From Acidobacteriota bacterium (GTDB lineage Bacteria; Acidobacteriota; Terriglobia; Terriglobales; Acidobacteriaceae): 64,000 bases of DNA. Location of the stretch: assembly GCA_021800255.1 (NCBI GenBank), contig JAJYZC010000009.1:1-64000 (forward strand). The letters are read 5' to 3'. The position numbers were made by a program, and so were the translations under genes. The notes beneath the pieces are model-generated. The model worked only from the letters and a program-made list of their open reading frames with translations, was not told the DNA's origin and made no database searches. Of the stretch, positions 21,417 through 30,142 are shown piece after piece (the first letter of the stretch is position 1; each line of letters opens with the position of its first letter).

Positions 21417-22916
21417 TCAGAATTCGGTGTGAAAGCGAAAGGAGGAGACGGCGACCGGACCACGCACCTGGTTATAGCCGGGATTGTTGATGTGCTGAAA
21501 ATCGTATGAGGCATAGAAACCGCGCCACAGGTGAGCGGTGTAGAAGCCCTCAACGATCTTTTCGTGGCCATACGTCAGCGCGCCGTCGCCGAGCAGAAAG
21601 CCGAGTCCGCCCAGCGCCAGATATTGCTGGTGCGCAGCCACAATGCCGTTCATCACAAAGGCCGCGCCGGCGCGGTCCGCGGGCCTCTTCCATTTGCTTC
21701 CCATGGTGAATCCGCCCAGCTCCAGCGTGCGGTCGTCCTCGGTGTAGCAGTAGGATTCGTTGCGGCCGTCGCTCCAGCCCAAGCGGCCGAAGACGCCTAT
21801 GCCGGACGTGACGGCCTGCTCGAAGTTCAGCCCGAAGCCGTATCTGTGGCGTCCCTGCCGCCGCGTGGCGATGATGTCCGGTGTCGCCGTCTTGTGGGCG
21901 AGAAACTCCCCAATCGCTTCTTCGTAGTTCCCCATGTCGGCGTGATTGAGATAGCTCAGCAGGCGCACCGCGCCTGGCCGGTGCGCGATCCGGCTGCCTT
22001 GAAGATCAAACTCTAAGTTTTCCGAGCGCGCCCGCGCCACGTCGGCGTCCAGATAGATTCCGTTGGCCGTCTTCGGCATCAACGCCTCGGCAAAGCGCGC
22101 CGCAAAGCCGCGGTCGTCGTATTCCACCATTGCGCCATCCGTATAACCGCGGGTGTTGGCCGCGTAGTCGTAGGCCCCGTCGTTGTCCACGGTCCAGTTC
22201 ATGAACTGAAGGTGGCTGTCCGATCCCCAGGTGTTGGTATCGAAGAAATCCACCAGGTCGAACTTGCCCAGGCGGAATTCGAGCCGCCGTGCGGGCAAAC
22301 TGGTGGCCAGGTCCAGCTCGTCGCGTTGCGCGGCTACGCGGCTGTTGCTCAGCGGGATAATCTGCCGCACCATGAGCCGCGCCAGGTAGGGCGCCCTGGA
22401 AAGCGCCACCCCCTGCACCAGCCGCACCGCGTCCAGATTGGTATAGCCGGCCAGTCCATTGGCGTTGCCGATGCCGTCGCCGGTCGCGTCTTCGAGATCA
22501 GCAAATACCTCCGTATCCGGCGTCAACTCGTAGCCGGTGTAGAGCGTAAGCACATGGGTCGTGGCGCTCTGCGCCCACGCCGTCAGGCTGTTGGGTCCGC
22601 TGTACTTTGCCGGGAATGCCGGGTGATCCTGCAGGATGATGTTCGCCTGGCCCGAAATCCAGTAGCGCGCGGCTTCGGAGTGGGGAAAGAGCGCGGCCGG
22701 AGTGCCGGCATCGTCCGCAGAGGTCCGGCATGCGCCGGCTGCAGGTGATGCGCCGGCCGGCGCATGGGCGCTGCAATGGGGGGTCTGCCCAACCGCGGCT
22801 GCGGCGGCCAGGGCCAGCCCCAGACACATGCCGAGGCTCACGGCCAGTGCGTCCGGCCGCGCGAAAAACGCCCGCGCCGCGCCGCGGCGAGACCTGGAAC
22901 CCCGAAACAGAAACAT
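21417..22916 (-). CDS. OprB-like carbohydrate-selective/alginate-type outer membrane porin
   Basis: Signal peptide, ISGQANIILQDHPAFPAKYSGPNSL, beta-rich with terminal aromatic ..FRFHTEF. Confidence 0.8.
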   Translation of the reverse strand: MFLFRGSRSRRGAARAFFARPDALAVSLGMCLGLALAAAAAVGQTPHCSAHAPAGASPAAGACRTSADDAGTPAALFPHSEAARYWISGQANIILQDHPAFPAKYSGPNSLTAWAQSATTHVLTLYTGYELTPDTEVFADLEDATGDGIGNANGLAGYTNLDAVRLVQGVALSRAPYLARLMVRQIIPLSNSRVAAQRDELDLATSLPARRLEFRLGKFDLVDFFDTNTWGSDSHLQFMNWTVDNDGAYDYAANTRGYTDGAMVEYDDRGFAARFAEALMPKTANGIYLDADVARARSENLEFDLQGSRIAHRPGAVRLLSYLNHADMGNYEEAIGEFLAHKTATPDIIATRRQGRHRYGFGLNFEQAVTSGIGVFGRLGWSDGRNESYCYTEDDRTLELGGFTMGSKWKRPADRAGAAFVMNGIVAAHQQYLALGGLGFLLGDGALTYGHEKIVEGFYTAHLWRGFYASYDFQHINNPGYNQVRGPVAVSSFRFHTEF

Positions 22917-23149
22917 GCAGCAGCCCTCCTCGCGTAGGGTAATGGGTGAGTTTTACAAGGGCGCAAATCGATCCCTGCGCAAACGCTCGAAGGTCAGACC
23001 GAGCTTTGGCGCCGGGGGCAGGCCGCAAATCAGCCTCCTGCCGGATTAGGCCCGAGGCGGGACGGCGGGCCTACAATGAGAGAACAACGAAACCCTCGCC
23101 GGTTCGTGCTCTGCCGGGGGTAGGTATTGTCAAGCGTAGGAGCCCCGCC

Positions 23150-23422
23150 ATGTCCCACCAGGACCGGGAAAAACTCAAATTGCTGCAGCGGCTGAGGAAA
23201 GTTCGCGGCCAGTTGGACGCCGTGGAGCGCGCCCTGACAGCCGACGAGGATTGCGGCGGCCAGCTCATGCTGCTGGCCGCGGTGCGCGGCGGCGTAAACG
23301 CGCTCATGGGTGAGGTGCTGGAGACTCACATTCGCTTTCACTTGGCCGGCGGCGCTAAGGAACAGATCGCCCCCGAGTTGGCCGAAGATCTCATCGACCT
23401 GGTGCATGCCTACCTCAAGTAA
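23150..23422 (+). CDS. CsoR/RcnR-family metal-sensing regulator (RcnR-like fingerprint)
   Basis: MSHQDREKLKLLQRLRKVRGQLDAVERAL...C35...H60...H64; 90 aa. Confidence 0.9.
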   Translation: MSHQDREKLKLLQRLRKVRGQLDAVERALTADEDCGGQLMLLAAVRGGVNALMGEVLETHIRFHLAGGAKEQIAPELAEDLIDLVHAYLK

Positions 23423-23594
23423 GCTCATTGATCGCTCGTCAGTGAAGCCCATCGTTCCCTCCCCTATCGCAACGGAATGACACGCGGCGGAAAACGCGAA
23501 CCATCCTCAGAAGCCGGCAGCACGATTGCTTGCGTGCCGCCCTCCGGACCGTTGCGCTCAACCGTGCCCTACCGGCGAGCGGCCGCTGCCCGTC

Positions 23595-23810
23595 TCACCG
23601 GACGAACCCCACCATTCCGAGCACGTGATAGACCAGAATTCCGCCCATCAGGATCAGATAGCCCCGGAGCGCGATCAACGAGTAGCGCACCGCCGGCGTC
23701 ATCACAATCGGCCCCAGCCCCTCGCTGGCGCACTTCTGCTCGGGCTCGTCGTCGAGGGGATGAACTACGCGAAAGTACTCCGCAGGATAGGAATTGTGCA
23801 TGGTCGCCAT
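23595..23810 (-). CDS. Small single-TM protein downstream of Nramp
   Basis: MATMHNSYPAEYFRVVHPLDDEPEQKC...SLIALRGYLILMGGILVYHVLGMVGFVR; 17 bp after the Nramp gene. Confidence 0.65.
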   Translation of the reverse strand: MATMHNSYPAEYFRVVHPLDDEPEQKCASEGLGPIVMTPAVRYSLIALRGYLILMGGILVYHVLGMVGFVR

Positions 23811-23826
23811 GAGTCACCTCGTCAAG

Positions 23827-25140
23827 TCAAGAAAAAAGATTGGGTAGCATCACCTGCGCCGCCAGCAGCAGCGACAGGGCGAAGAGGACGGCAATGATCG
23901 TCCAGTTGATCCAGTTATTCCAGCGCCGGTTCACCCATTGATCGCCCAGTAAGGCGCGATCGTTGAGCAGCAGTTGCAGAAAAATGATGGCCGAGGGCAG
24001 CATCAGCCCGGCCAGAACCTGCACGCTGACGATGACCAGTTGCAAGGGCATGCGCGGGATCAGCACCACGCCCGCCGCCGCGGCCACGCAGCCCGTGTAG
24101 ACGGTGTAGAACCCCGGCGCCTCCCAAAGCTTCTTGTGCAGCGAATGCGGCCAGCCGCGCACTTCACCGTAGGCCCAGGCGCTGGCCAGAGAAATCGCTG
24201 TCGTGCCCAGCACCGCCGCGTTCACCATCAGCAGCAGCACGCCGTTGCGCATCCATACCCCGGCGAAGGGAACCAGCGCCCTGGCCATCTGCGCCGGGTC
24301 GGCAAATACGATGCCGCGCCGCAAGCCGGACTCGCCCACGATCATCATGGCCCCGGCCACCAGCACCGTGAAGGCCGCGCCGATCAATGTGTCCAGCCGC
24401 GCCCACTTCAGATCCGAGAAGCGCAGCCGCTTTTCGGCCACGCAGCTTTGCTGGAAGAAGAGCTGCCAGGGAGCGATGGTCGTGCCGATAATTGCGATGA
24501 TTAAAAAGACCAGGCTGCCGGTAAGCGGGCCGGGCGGCAGGTTGGGAACCACGCTGTTGTAGGCCACCGCGCCCCAGTGCGGATGCGCCATCGCCGCCAA
24601 CGCAAACCACGTGAGGTCCAGCAGGCAAAGAAAGATCACCGTGCGCTCCCAGCGCAGGTAGCTTCCGGTCACGACCATCAGAACAAGGCCAGCGGCCGCG
24701 GCCGGAACTGAGATTTGCGGCCGAACGCCCACTGCGCCCAAGGCCAGCGAGATGGCGGCAAACTCCGTAACCAGGGTGAGAAAGTTTACGATCAGCAGAT
24801 CGGCCAGCGAAAACCGTCCCCACCACTTGCCGAACCGCTCGTAGATCATGGCCGCGTGGCCCTTGCCGGTGGCGATGCCCAGGCGCGCCACCATCTCCTG
24901 GACGAAGTAGGTGATGGGCAGCAGCAAGAGCAGAATCCACAGCAAATGCAGGCCGTATTGCGCGCCCGCCTGCACATACGTGGAGACAGCCCCGGCATCG
25001 TTGTCGGCCTCCATCACGATCAGGCCGGGCCCAAAGACCATCAGAAACGTAAGCAGGCTGCGCTGCCAGCGCGTGCGTACACGCACGCCCGCGCTGGATG
25101 GCGCTTTCACCTCTCTTACCTGCGCATTGGCCGTTTGCAT
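23827..25140 (-). CDS. Nramp-family divalent metal transporter, non-canonical motif clade
   Basis: GPGLIVMEADNDAGAVSTYVQAGAQYG and IIGTTIAPWQLFFQQS; about 11 TM. Confidence 0.88.
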   Translation of the reverse strand: MQTANAQVREVKAPSSAGVRVRTRWQRSLLTFLMVFGPGLIVMEADNDAGAVSTYVQAGAQYGLHLLWILLLLLPITYFVQEMVARLGIATGKGHAAMIYERFGKWWGRFSLADLLIVNFLTLVTEFAAISLALGAVGVRPQISVPAAAAGLVLMVVTGSYLRWERTVIFLCLLDLTWFALAAMAHPHWGAVAYNSVVPNLPPGPLTGSLVFLIIAIIGTTIAPWQLFFQQSCVAEKRLRFSDLKWARLDTLIGAAFTVLVAGAMMIVGESGLRRGIVFADPAQMARALVPFAGVWMRNGVLLLMVNAAVLGTTAISLASAWAYGEVRGWPHSLHKKLWEAPGFYTVYTGCVAAAAGVVLIPRMPLQLVIVSVQVLAGLMLPSAIIFLQLLLNDRALLGDQWVNRRWNNWINWTIIAVLFALSLLLAAQVMLPNLFS

Positions 25141-25165
25141 CGGTCCGCTCCTGCCTTCATTGAAA

Positions 25166-25342
25166 TCAGGCGCAAAGCAGCCGCGCCGGCGGCTCCTCAA
25201 CGTCAGGGGGTTGCTGGCCGGCGGGCTTACAGTCCGCAATCCATTTCGCGGCCAGCGGCTGCGCAGGATTTCCGGTTGTCACCCACGCGCACGAGAGCGG
25301 CGCGGAACGCCGAATGGGAAAATTGAGAATGACTTTGGTCAT
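25166..25342 (-). CDS. Small hypothetical protein upstream of Nramp
   Basis: MTKVILNFPIRRSAPLSCAWVTTGNPAQPLAAKWIADC..., AAGGAGG SD-like sequence just upstream. Confidence 0.55.
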   Translation of the reverse strand: MTKVILNFPIRRSAPLSCAWVTTGNPAQPLAAKWIADCKPAGQQPPDVEEPPARLLCA

Positions 25343-25545
25343 GACAGCCTCCTTCCGGCACACGCGCCCGTATGCCTGCGCGAACCTGAGAACAGATCCG
25401 CGCACGGAGGCGCAGTTGGCCAGACTTTCGTCTTAGGAGGGGCGGGCAGAACCGCAGGCCGTGCGTGATTTCCTGGTGGTTCCCACTCACTCACTCGATC
25501 TCAAACAAGCACTGTGAGGAGCGGGCGGGAGGCACGTCAGCGAGG

Positions 25546-25671
25546 CTAATCGCGGCGTCCCGAAGGTCCGTCACAGCGCAGGAGAGCGCTCCGTAGTTCG
25601 CACGCCGTGCGCGCCGGTAGCGCGGCGGTGTGCAGGCTTCGCGGAGGTTCTAGCGCAATTTCGGTTTTCAT
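25546..25671 (-). CDS. Candidate 41-aa leader peptide (below ORF-track size cut-off)
   Basis: Manual translation MKTEIALEPPRSLHTAALPARTACELRSALLRCDGPSGRRD*; about 42 nt downstream of the predicted Nramp-operon start site. Confidence 0.35.
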   Translation of the reverse strand: MKTEIALEPPRSLHTAALPARTACELRSALLRCDGPSGRRD

Positions 25672-25720
25672 AGAGTCTCATTGGCGCGTCCACCGTTCAC
25701 AGGCAAACGCTGCCAACGCC

Positions 25721-25750
25721 TTTATACCATACCCTGAGTGGGTATGGGAA
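25721..25750 (-). promoter_or_regulatory. Predicted promoter (TTCCCA-18 bp-TATAAA) with 8+5+8 palindromic operator in the spacer
   Basis: + strand TTTATA CCATACCC TGAGT GGGTATGG GAA; perfect palindrome 25727-25747. Confidence 0.6.
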
Positions 25751-25936
25751 GCCGAACGCAAAAAAAATCTGCTGTGCGCATCTACCCGTGCGCATCTACG
25801 CCCTGCCTGGATGTCTGGATATGATGAGTGACGGCCGAAGGGCAAGCAAACCGGTTCGTGCACCTTCCCCAAGGGAGCGACGAACGGTTCGCTGCGCTGC
25901 GATTTCTTCCTGAGTTCAGGGAGCCGGGGATCGCGT

Positions 25937-26515
25937 TCAGGCCGGGCCGAGTTCCGCGAAGGCCAGTCGCAGCCGCCGCCACGTCGTCTCCAGGTCCTCA
26001 GGCAGGACGCGGGTCTCCGCAACGGTGGTGATAAAGCTGGTGTCTCCGGTCCAGCGAGGCATGGCGTGCAGGTGAACGTGCCCGGCTACCCCCGCGCCGG
26101 CCGACTGGCCGATGTTCATGCCGAAGTTAAACCCGTCGGGGTGGTAAACGCGCTCCAGGGCGCGCTCCGTGCGCTGCGCCAAGTCCATGAGCTCCTGGGC
26201 GGTTTCAGCAGGCAGCGCAGCCAGCCGGTCCAGATGAGCGTAGGGCATCGCCATCACGTGGCCGGAGGTGTAAGGGAAGGCGTTCAGGCACACGAAATTG
26301 TATTTGGCGCGCACCACCAAGCCCGCGGCGGCTTCGGCCTTCTCCGCTTCCATGCTGTTGGCGATGGCGTAATCCACTGAGGCGATGAGATTGCAGAAGA
26401 TGCAGCCGAGATTGCCGGGCCAAGCTCTCAGCGCGGGAGCCACGCCGGTACGGGCGGTCTCATCTGCCGAAGTGACGTAGGCATAACGCCAGGGAGTCCA
26501 AAGGTGGTCCATCAC
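25937..26515 (-). CDS. HIT domain protein
   Basis: CIFCNLIAS...LNAFPYTSGHVMAMPYAH...GAGVAGHVHLHAMPRW. Confidence 0.93.
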   Translation of the reverse strand: MMDHLWTPWRYAYVTSADETARTGVAPALRAWPGNLGCIFCNLIASVDYAIANSMEAEKAEAAAGLVVRAKYNFVCLNAFPYTSGHVMAMPYAHLDRLAALPAETAQELMDLAQRTERALERVYHPDGFNFGMNIGQSAGAGVAGHVHLHAMPRWTGDTSFITTVAETRVLPEDLETTWRRLRLAFAELGPA

Positions 26516-26926
26516 GATTGCGCCGCTGGCACCAGTATATCGAGGCGCTTCGGCCCACGCTCAGTGTTTGCAATGCGGGATGCCGGGGCGTGCGCCGGAA
26601 GTGCCTCGATTGACGCTGGAAAGCGTACATTGCTACACTCGATTGCGTAGCTTCCTGCGCGGATTCCAGCAGTGAGTTGAGGCCGCCATGCAGCGAGCCG
26701 TCCCTGCCGGGTGTTTTTCCAAGGAGACCGGCGGCATCTCCGAATCCAGCCCCAAGCTGGACGGTGCTCCATGGGAGGACGCGGCGGTTCGGCGCCAAAG
26801 CGCGACGGCAGGATCACGGCTTGTAGGGCTCTCCGCTCGCGGTTCGCCGTGGTGGGCAGCGCGGGAGCCGCTCCTGACGGAGAGAGTGAGCCGCCGGGAG
26901 AGCATGGAATTCCGGAGCTGGCAGTA

Positions 26927-28966
26927 ATGGCAAACGTCCTTAATCCCGAACCCGAGAGCATAACCCTGAACACCGAATTGGAAGTCCCAACACTAGAACC
27001 TGCGGCGGAAGCTGAGCAACCGCTGTACGAATCCGCGTCCAACCTTGAGGCCACAGATGCTGTTGCAGCAATCGCACCGGACGCAGATAACCCTCCAACT
27101 GAGCCCTTAGCCGCACCAGCAGAAGCCGTGGCTGCGGCCGCCACCCACCGTGCAGAAAGCGAAAAAGGAGTGGAAGACGCCCCTGCCGCGGCCGCAGAGG
27201 CGCCGCTGGAAGCCGCGTCCGTTCACCGCACAGAACCGGGTGCGCTTGCGCCGGCAGCTCCTGCAACTGAGCCCGCGGAAGACTTCTCTGCGGCCCTGGC
27301 CGCGTTTGAGCGCGAGCAGGCGGCCGAGGCGGCCGCCGTCGAGGCGCATGGGGATAAGATCGTTTCCGGTACAGTTCTCAAGCAGACGGAAAAGTACCTG
27401 GTGGTGGATGTGGGCCTCAAATCCGAGGGGCTTGTGCCCTTGGAGCAGGTTCTGGACCACACCGGCGCAGTCAAGTTACAGCCCGGCGACCCCATCGACG
27501 TGGTGATCGAGCGCGAGGAGCCGGAGGGCGGCTACCTGGTGAGCTACGAGCGCGCCCAGCGGCTGCGCGTTTGGGACGCGATTGAGCGCGCCGCGCACGA
27601 CAAGACGCCCATCCAAGGCACCGTGGTCAGCCGCGTCAAGGGCGGGCTGACCGTGGACATCGGCTTGAAGGCATTCTTGCCCGGCTCGCAGCTTGAAATC
27701 CGCCCCGTGCGCAACCTCGATGGCTACCTTGGCCGGCAGATTGACGTGCGTGTAATCAAGCTGAATAAGAAGCGCGGCAACGTGGTGGTAAGCCGCAAGG
27801 AGCTTCTGGAAGAGGATCTGAACGTCAAACGGTCGGCCACGATGGAGCACCTGGAGGAGGGCGCGGTGCTCACCGGAACGGTGAAAAACCTCACCGACTA
27901 CGGCGCGTTTGTCGATCTGGGCGGCATTGACGGCCTGCTGCACATCACCGACATGAGCTGGGGACGGTTGACGCACCCCCGCGACCTGGTGAATGTAGGC
28001 GATGAGATTCAGGTGAAGGTGCTCAAATTCGACAAAGAAAAGCAGCGGGTTTCACTGGGCTTTAAGCAGTTGACCCCTGACCCGTGGCTGGACGCCGCCG
28101 AACGCTATCCGGTAGGCGCCAAAGTGCATGGGCGGGTGCTTTCGGTCACCGACTACGGCGCCTTCATCGAGCTGGAGCAGGGCATTGAGGGACTGGTTCA
28201 CCTCTCGGAGATGACCTGGTCCAAGCGGCTCAAGCATCCCTCCAAGCTGGTCAAGCCGGGCGACGAGGTGGATACAGTGGTGCTCAGCGTGAATTCCGGC
28301 GACCGGCGGATTTCGCTGGGCATGAAGCAGTTGATGGAAAATCCCTGGGAGAACCTGACCGACCGCTATCCGGTGGGAACCGTGGTCGAGGGCCGGGTGC
28401 GCAACCTCACCGACTTTGGCGCCTTCATCGAGATCGAGGACGGCATCGACGGCATGGTGCACGTCTCCAACCTCAGTTGGGTCAAACGCGTGAAGCATCC
28501 CTCCGAGGTCGTGAAAAAGGGCGAGCGGTTGAAGGCCGTGGTACTGGGCGTTGAACCCCAGAACCGGCGCCTGAGCCTGGGCATCAAGCAATTGCAGCCC
28601 GACGTCTGGGAGACCTTCTTCGCCACCCACCGGGTGGGCGACGTAGTGCACGGTAAGGTGCTGCGCATCGCGCAGTTCGGCGCCTTTGTCGAAATCGCCG
28701 AAGGCATTGAGGGCCTGTGCCATATCTCCGAGGCTGGCGACCAGGCTGGCAGCCACTCCAAGCTCGAGCCGGGCGAGGAGCACGACTTCAAGATCATCAA
28801 GATCAACGTGGAAGAAAAGAAGGTGGGCCTGAGCCTGCGCGCGCTGGGCCACGAAGCCACCCGAGCGCAGGTGGAAAGCTACAAGGCGGAGGCGCACAAG
28901 CATCCGGTCTCCAGCTCCACCACCACCCTCGGCGACCTCATCAACTGGCGCAAGGGTGAGCGGTAA
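26927..28966 (+). CDS. rpsA: 30S ribosomal protein S1 (six S1 domains, acidic/Ala-rich N-terminal extension)
   Basis: Repeated V.G.V...TDYGAFV.L..GI.GL.H.S.M.W; listed ORF over-extended. Confidence 0.93.
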   Translation: MANVLNPEPESITLNTELEVPTLEPAAEAEQPLYESASNLEATDAVAAIAPDADNPPTEPLAAPAEAVAAAATHRAESEKGVEDAPAAAAEAPLEAASVHRTEPGALAPAAPATEPAEDFSAALAAFEREQAAEAAAVEAHGDKIVSGTVLKQTEKYLVVDVGLKSEGLVPLEQVLDHTGAVKLQPGDPIDVVIEREEPEGGYLVSYERAQRLRVWDAIERAAHDKTPIQGTVVSRVKGGLTVDIGLKAFLPGSQLEIRPVRNLDGYLGRQIDVRVIKLNKKRGNVVVSRKELLEEDLNVKRSATMEHLEEGAVLTGTVKNLTDYGAFVDLGGIDGLLHITDMSWGRLTHPRDLVNVGDEIQVKVLKFDKEKQRVSLGFKQLTPDPWLDAAERYPVGAKVHGRVLSVTDYGAFIELEQGIEGLVHLSEMTWSKRLKHPSKLVKPGDEVDTVVLSVNSGDRRISLGMKQLMENPWENLTDRYPVGTVVEGRVRNLTDFGAFIEIEDGIDGMVHVSNLSWVKRVKHPSEVVKKGERLKAVVLGVEPQNRRLSLGIKQLQPDVWETFFATHRVGDVVHGKVLRIAQFGAFVEIAEGIEGLCHISEAGDQAGSHSKLEPGEEHDFKIIKINVEEKKVGLSLRALGHEATRAQVESYKAEAHKHPVSSSTTTLGDLINWRKGER

Positions 28967-28994
28967 AGACGCCTTCGCAAACTCGTCACGGAAC

Positions 28995-29025
28995 GCAGCG
29001 GCCACCCTTCGGGGTGGCCGCTGTG
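28995..29025 (+). terminator. Strong GC hairpin with TTCG loop downstream of rpsA
   Basis: GCAGCGGCCACCC TTCG GGGTGGCCGCTGTGC; no clear U tract. Confidence 0.6.
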
Positions 29026-29200
29026 CATTGGGCGGGAGCTTCCGGGTGCATGAAATCGCGCGCAACCAACACTTCTGGCCTTCGGTCCTGGCATTGCGGC
29101 GATTCAGGCGTGATGCGATCCATTTCATCCCGGCTGGGCGGCGAATCCAATCCCGTCTTCCGCGAAGCTTTTCCAACGCGCTTATGAGCCAATTTTCCTC

Positions 29201-29231
29201 TTGACCTTGACCCTGCGTCAGGCCCGACTAT
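29201..29231 (+). promoter_or_regulatory. Predicted MerR-type promoter with 19-bp spacer
   Basis: TTGACC-19 bp-GACTAT with TGAC-CCTGC-GTCA dyad just upstream of the MerR gene. Confidence 0.45.
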
Positions 29232-29243
29232 GGTCGAAGAGCG

Positions 29244-30083
29244 ATGGGCACCACCTACCGGATTGGCGAATTCGCGGAATTGGCAGGCGTAACCGTGCGA
29301 GCGTTGCACCACTACGATCGCATCGGCTTGCTCAAGCCGCAGCGCGGAATCTCCGGGTTTCGCCTCTATGACATGGTAGACCTGGAACGTCTCGAACAGA
29401 TTGCGGCACTGAAGTTCCTGGGGATTCCGCTTCGGGAGATCAGGCTGCTGCTGAAACACGGACCGCTGACGCTCACCGGCTCCCTGCATGTGCAACGTGG
29501 AGCTCTGGCCGAAAAGCGAAAGCTGATCGACCGCGCCATCGTTGCCATTGAAGCGGCGGAAAAGGCGATTCGATCGGGGCAAACCACCGACGCGTCCATT
29601 CTCAGACGAATCATCGAGGTGATCGACATGCAACCACAAGAGAAATCCATGCGGAAGTATTACACCGATCAAGCCTGGCTCGATAAGGAGCGTATCGCCC
29701 GTGAAACGCCTCTTGAAGTCCGGCAGAAGAATTTAACGGCCTTTCGGCAGCTCTTCGCCGAGATCGAAGCGGACATCGGCCTGGACCCGGCGAACGAACG
29801 CGCCCAGGCGCTCACCAGGCGGTGGCTGCAGCACTCGGAATTCGCCCATGGCGGCAATGAGGCGCTCAGGGCCGGCAATATCGAGGCATGGAACGATCGC
29901 GCCAACTGGCCGCAGGAAGAACAGGACAAGCTTCTGGCCGCCTTCGGTCTCGATCTCAACGACAGGGCCGCCTCCATGGAGCGCTTCGACGCCGTCGCAA
30001 AATTCATAGAGCGGGCGGTTGGGCACAAGATGCGAACCAATCTTCCGAGTATTCGCAGCCTCTACGGACTCGATCCGGTTTAG
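29244..30083 (+). CDS. MerR-family regulator with C-terminal TipAS-like domain
   Basis: TYRIGEFAELAGVTVRALHHYDRIGLLKP + YYTDQAWLDKERIARET.. Confidence 0.93.
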   Translation: MGTTYRIGEFAELAGVTVRALHHYDRIGLLKPQRGISGFRLYDMVDLERLEQIAALKFLGIPLREIRLLLKHGPLTLTGSLHVQRGALAEKRKLIDRAIVAIEAAEKAIRSGQTTDASILRRIIEVIDMQPQEKSMRKYYTDQAWLDKERIARETPLEVRQKNLTAFRQLFAEIEADIGLDPANERAQALTRRWLQHSEFAHGGNEALRAGNIEAWNDRANWPQEEQDKLLAAFGLDLNDRAASMERFDAVAKFIERAVGHKMRTNLPSIRSLYGLDPV

Positions 30084-30142
30084 CCGGAATTTCGTTCTTC
30101 GGCCCCGATTCGCTTCAATTTCTGTAACCCGAAAGAGGCTCC

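Noticed and set aside
25342-25713. Possible metal riboswitch (yybP-ykoY, M-box or NiCo) in the Nramp leader
   Set aside because: No recognised conserved core (e.g. no clear yybP-ykoY GGGGAGUA loop) in the minus-strand leader; a covariance-model scan would be needed
27900-28730. Internal periodicity that could suggest a repeat array or CRISPR
   Set aside because: Explained by tandem S1 domains at the protein level; DNA is not a direct repeat-spacer array
28052-29176. 374-aa - strand ORF with repeated H/V/D-rich segments
   Set aside because: Mirror of the S1-domain repeats of rpsA; not an independent gene
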